From positions 1,798,001 through 1,862,000 of the forward strand of contig OY762707.1 of NCBI GenBank assembly GCA_963666295.1: 64,000 nucleotides of DNA, in the 5' to 3' direction. Both the position numbers and the translations under genes were made by a program. The notes beneath the pieces were generated by a model. It searched no databases. It was not told the origin of the DNA and was given only the letters and a program-made list of their open reading frames with translations. Source of the DNA: QZKY01 sp963666295 (GTDB lineage: Bacteria; Pseudomonadota; Gammaproteobacteria; Burkholderiales; Burkholderiaceae_D). Shown piece after piece: positions 61,633 to 64,000 of this stretch; position 1 is the first letter of the stretch; every line of letters begins with the position of its first letter.

Positions 61633-62760
61633 TTAATGCTCATACGTCCTGAATTTTCTATTGATAATGGTTGTGATATAGGATGGGCGGCTTGCCGTGG
61701 TGGAGCCGTTAAATACGACGTCGCTTTGCAGCCCCTTGAAGGTGCTTACCCTGAGTATCGCTTGTCTCAGGTCTTCGTTGGCTTGTTTTTGACGCAGGCT
61801 CTCAAAAATGACGTTGGCGGCCTCATGCCCAGTCACACCACCAAAGCCGGGTTCCGCGCCATAGGCGCGCACGAATTCGGCTTTGAAATTTATGTACGGC
61901 AATCTTGTGGAGTCCCGGTCGATGAACTGGCTTGAGTAGATGCCGCCAATGCAATCGCAGCCAAAGCTTGTGAGTCCTTCTGTTGCTGCCCACTCGGATG
62001 TGCCGATGTTTATCTTGCGGTCACGCTCGCGAATGGCCTTTGAAATCAGGCCGGCATGTTGAAAGTTCGTGATCAAGAGAACGCCGTCGGGCTTGCCTGC
62101 CAGCAGTTGTTGGGCCAGTTTGTCTGTTGAGAGCATGCTTTTCGTTACATCAAAGCTCGTGATGAACGATACTTTTCCGCCTTGGCGCTCAAAAGCGGCT
62201 TTAAAGTCGTCCAGCCAGCTTTTCGAATAGGCTGCGTTATGGGCATCATAGGCAACTGAGACACGCCTTTCGTTCAGCACATTGAACCGGAATGAAGCCA
62301 TTTTCTCTGCATACGGTTGGGTTGAACTGATGACACGGAAAAAATAATCGTATTTGTCCGTCAAAAGCTTGGTCGTTGTTGTCGGACTCATCATGACGAC
62401 TTTGGCATCGTTGGCGATGGGTGCCGTAGCAACAGACATATTGCTTGTGCCATGACCAATGATGGCAGCCACGTTCTCGGCAATCAACTCTTTCACCACG
62501 CGTCGTGCAGTATCTGGATTCTGGAGATCATCCTTGATGACTAGCTCAACTTTCCGCCCGTTAATGCCGCCCTGTGCATTCCACTTCTTGACGGCCATGC
62601 GAACGCCGTTCAGGTTGGCACTGCCCAGATCAGCCGCAGCACCCGTCAGACTATCGACGAAGCCGATTTTAATGGGCGCCATTTCCGAGCATGCCACCAA
62701 AAAGGAGAGAGCCAACAAGCAGGAGCACCGCAGAAGTCTGCCTAGCAGCTGTTTGTTCAT
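61633..62760 (-). CDS. LivK-type periplasmic binding lipoprotein
   Basis: The 375-residue protein has a lipoprotein signal ending FLVAC (Cys24), then the type I periplasmic binding fold: IKIGFVDSLTGAAADLG, NGVRMAVKKWNAQGGINGRK, IGHGTSNMSVATAPIA. Such proteins bind amino acids or amides for uptake or for sensing. No permease or ATPase genes are adjacent. It lies 105 bases upstream of the histidine kinase on the same strand and may deliver a ligand to the CHASE domain, which is inference. Confidence 0.85.
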   Translation of the reverse strand: MNKQLLGRLLRCSCLLALSFLVACSEMAPIKIGFVDSLTGAAADLGSANLNGVRMAVKKWNAQGGINGRKVELVIKDDLQNPDTARRVVKELIAENVAAIIGHGTSNMSVATAPIANDAKVVMMSPTTTTKLLTDKYDYFFRVISSTQPYAEKMASFRFNVLNERRVSVAYDAHNAAYSKSWLDDFKAAFERQGGKVSFITSFDVTKSMLSTDKLAQQLLAGKPDGVLLITNFQHAGLISKAIRERDRKINIGTSEWAATEGLTSFGCDCIGGIYSSQFIDRDSTRLPYINFKAEFVRAYGAEPGFGGVTGHEAANVIFESLRQKQANEDLRQAILRVSTFKGLQSDVVFNGSTTASRPSYITTIINRKFRTYEH

Positions 62761-63160
62761 TTCTTAAACGCTTCCGAAGTTGCCACTACTACGCCGTGCT
62801 TATAGATGTTGGTACGTTGGGATCAACTTGTGTAAGGCATTTGCTTACAAGCCATGTTGCTTCATCGCATTATCAACGGCATTAACTTCTCTATCAAGGG
62901 TTCGTATTAAGAATTTTTCCTATGTCATTTAGGGAATTCATCTATGTAGTTTTTTTGGTTTTCTGCCGAAGATCATGGTAGGGATAATCGGTTGATTGGG
63001 AGGGATGTTAACGACGAAAGACAGGCGCGTTCTTTCAAGTCTGATTCTATTGGTCCAGAACTGGCTTGCGGGCGCAATGTGCATGTGAAGTATAGGCCTG
63101 CCCCATTAATTTGGCGGCGCAACTCAAGCAAGCCAGAAACCGATTGTTTCGGATATAAAT
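62761..63160. other. Intergenic region between divergent signalling genes
   Basis: These 400 bases separate the binding-protein gene (minus) from the PAS-GAF gene (plus). I see no convincing coding frame, RNA or terminator; promoters for both genes must be here. Confidence 0.4.
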
Positions 63161-64000
63161 ATGTCCAAAAATAGAGCGCAAACAAAGCAGAGCAAATGGT
63201 TGGTACCAAGCCGGATAGTCGTTGGCTATGCGCTGTACATGCTGCTCAAGGCAAAAAGTCCGCATCAGATTCCGGAGGATGAAATTAGTCAGCCCATGGC
63301 GCTTCCACAGCATACACCGGAACTTGTCAGGCATTTTTCCGGCTTCCCATTTGTTGGCATGGTCATTCTTTCAGTGGAAGATTTTCATCTTGTGCAGTTT
63401 AACGAAGCATTTCGTGAGTTGACGGGATATTCGAGTGACGCTTTATCAGGCAAGCGATGGCCAAGTTTGCTTCATCTGGAAGATGTGGCGAGAAACATTC
63501 ATGAATTAGGCGAAATAGCCCTGGGCATCCAGGATGGCTTGTCAAGAGAAATACGTTTGATAAACAAGGGTGGCCATGTCCTTCAGGTATTAATGAATGT
63601 CAACTGCGAGAAGCTTGCCTCGGGCGGGTCAAGGCACTTCCTGGTGACACTACAGGACGTCACAGTGCAAAAGCAAAATGAAGCAAGCATGCTTCGATTG
63701 CGCAGGCTGTATGTTGCTTCAAGCCAATGCAGTCATGCAGTTGTTAGAAGCGCGGATGAAACAGCATTGTTTCAAGAAGTTTGCCGCATCGCCGTTGAGT
63801 TTGGCGGCATGAAAGTGGCATGGATTGGCATGATTGAGGCAGGAACCGGCCAAATCAATCCAGTCATGTCTTACGGCGATGATGAGCGATACCTTGATCG
63901 AGTTGTCATATCGTTCAATGAAAACGACCCTTTCGGCTCGGGTCCATCCGGGATAGCCGTACGGGAAGGCCACCCTGTCTATTGTCATGATGCGGAGAAA
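63161..64000 (+). CDS. PAS-GAF signalling protein, cut by the window edge
   Basis: From ATG 63161 the frame stays open for 280 codons to the end. It has a PAS domain (about residues 55-165) with FVGMVILSVEDFHLVQFNEA and ELTGYSSDALSGKRW, then QDVTVQKQNEASM and a GAF domain starting ASSQCSHAVVRSADETALFQ. The C-terminal output domain is outside the window; a GGDEF, EAL or histidine kinase would be usual. The binding-protein and kinase genes on the other strand suggest a local signalling cluster. Confidence 0.8.
   Translation, partial: MSKNRAQTKQSKWLVPSRIVVGYALYMLLKAKSPHQIPEDEISQPMALPQHTPELVRHFSGFPFVGMVILSVEDFHLVQFNEAFRELTGYSSDALSGKRWPSLLHLEDVARNIHELGEIALGIQDGLSREIRLINKGGHVLQVLMNVNCEKLASGGSRHFLVTLQDVTVQKQNEASMLRLRRLYVASSQCSHAVVRSADETALFQEVCRIAVEFGGMKVAWIGMIEAGTGQINPVMSYGDDERYLDRVVISFNENDPFGSGPSGIAVREGHPVYCHDAEK

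Overview
The window reads as chromosomal DNA from a betaproteobacterium with a moderate GC core, probably near the Nitrosomonadales (Gallionella/Sulfuricella-like lineages). The evidence is the tmRNA tag ANDERFAVAA, the isc operon order, a PilE-FimT-PilV-PilW-PilX-PilY1 minor pilin operon, the ratA-rnfH pair beside smpB, and ilvBHC next to mutS. The species call is inference. There are no rRNA genes, CRISPR arrays or intact insertion sequences; the only stable RNA gene is ssrA.

Layout. 0-8.4 kb: a membrane GGDEF-EAL protein with a C-terminal zinc-binding CZB domain, an RcnB-like protein, a three-gene lipid operon (MGDG-synthase-like glycosyltransferase, four-helix membrane protein, PlcP/LpxH-like phosphoesterase) behind a good Pho-box promoter, a ferritin-like protein and an Arg/Asp-rich lipoprotein. 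8.6-13.3 kb: arsenic resistance arsR-arsC-arsM-acr3, facing a Na/Pi-cotransporter gene. 13.5-14.3 kb: a T5orf172 (GIY-YIG-like) protein.

14.55-25.0 kb: an AT-rich genomic island in the 3' end of ssrA. The intact ssrA lies at the right end beside a P4-type integrase. At the left end is a degenerate copy of the ssrA 3' end, still followed by a terminator. Cargo: a three-gene system (nuclease-like effector, small middle component, SMC/Rad50-like ABC ATPase with a cysteine zinc-hook motif) matching the Lamassu / ABC-three-component defence class; an AbiGi/DUF2971-like gene; a non-coding stretch that looks like a large structured RNA (group II intron-like); a patch of tandem palindromes; and an AlpA/integrase maintenance module. 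This island is the most likely site of an undescribed system.

25.9-33.3 kb: type IV minor pilin operon ending in pilY1. 33.4-39.2 kb: iscRSUA-hscBA-fdx-iscX, with a Fur-box-like palindrome upstream, a sigma-54-like element abutting the iscR start codon, and an iscX interrupted by an in-frame TGA. 39.2-41.8 kb: smpB, ratA, rnfH, tesA and ybbA without its permease. 42.3-45.6 kb: ilvB-ilvH-ilvC. 45.7-48.4 kb: mutS. 48.5-50.9 kb: ectABC ectoine synthesis. 51-57.4 kb: an epimerase, a second hscA-like chaperone gene away from the isc operon, an HtrA/Deg protease, an acidic protein of unknown function, a NifZ-like and a YecH-like small protein. 57.4 kb to the end: a NarL-type response regulator with a large CHASE-PAS-GAF-PAS-PAS histidine kinase, a LivK-type periplasmic binding lipoprotein, and the start of a PAS-GAF signalling protein cut by the window edge.
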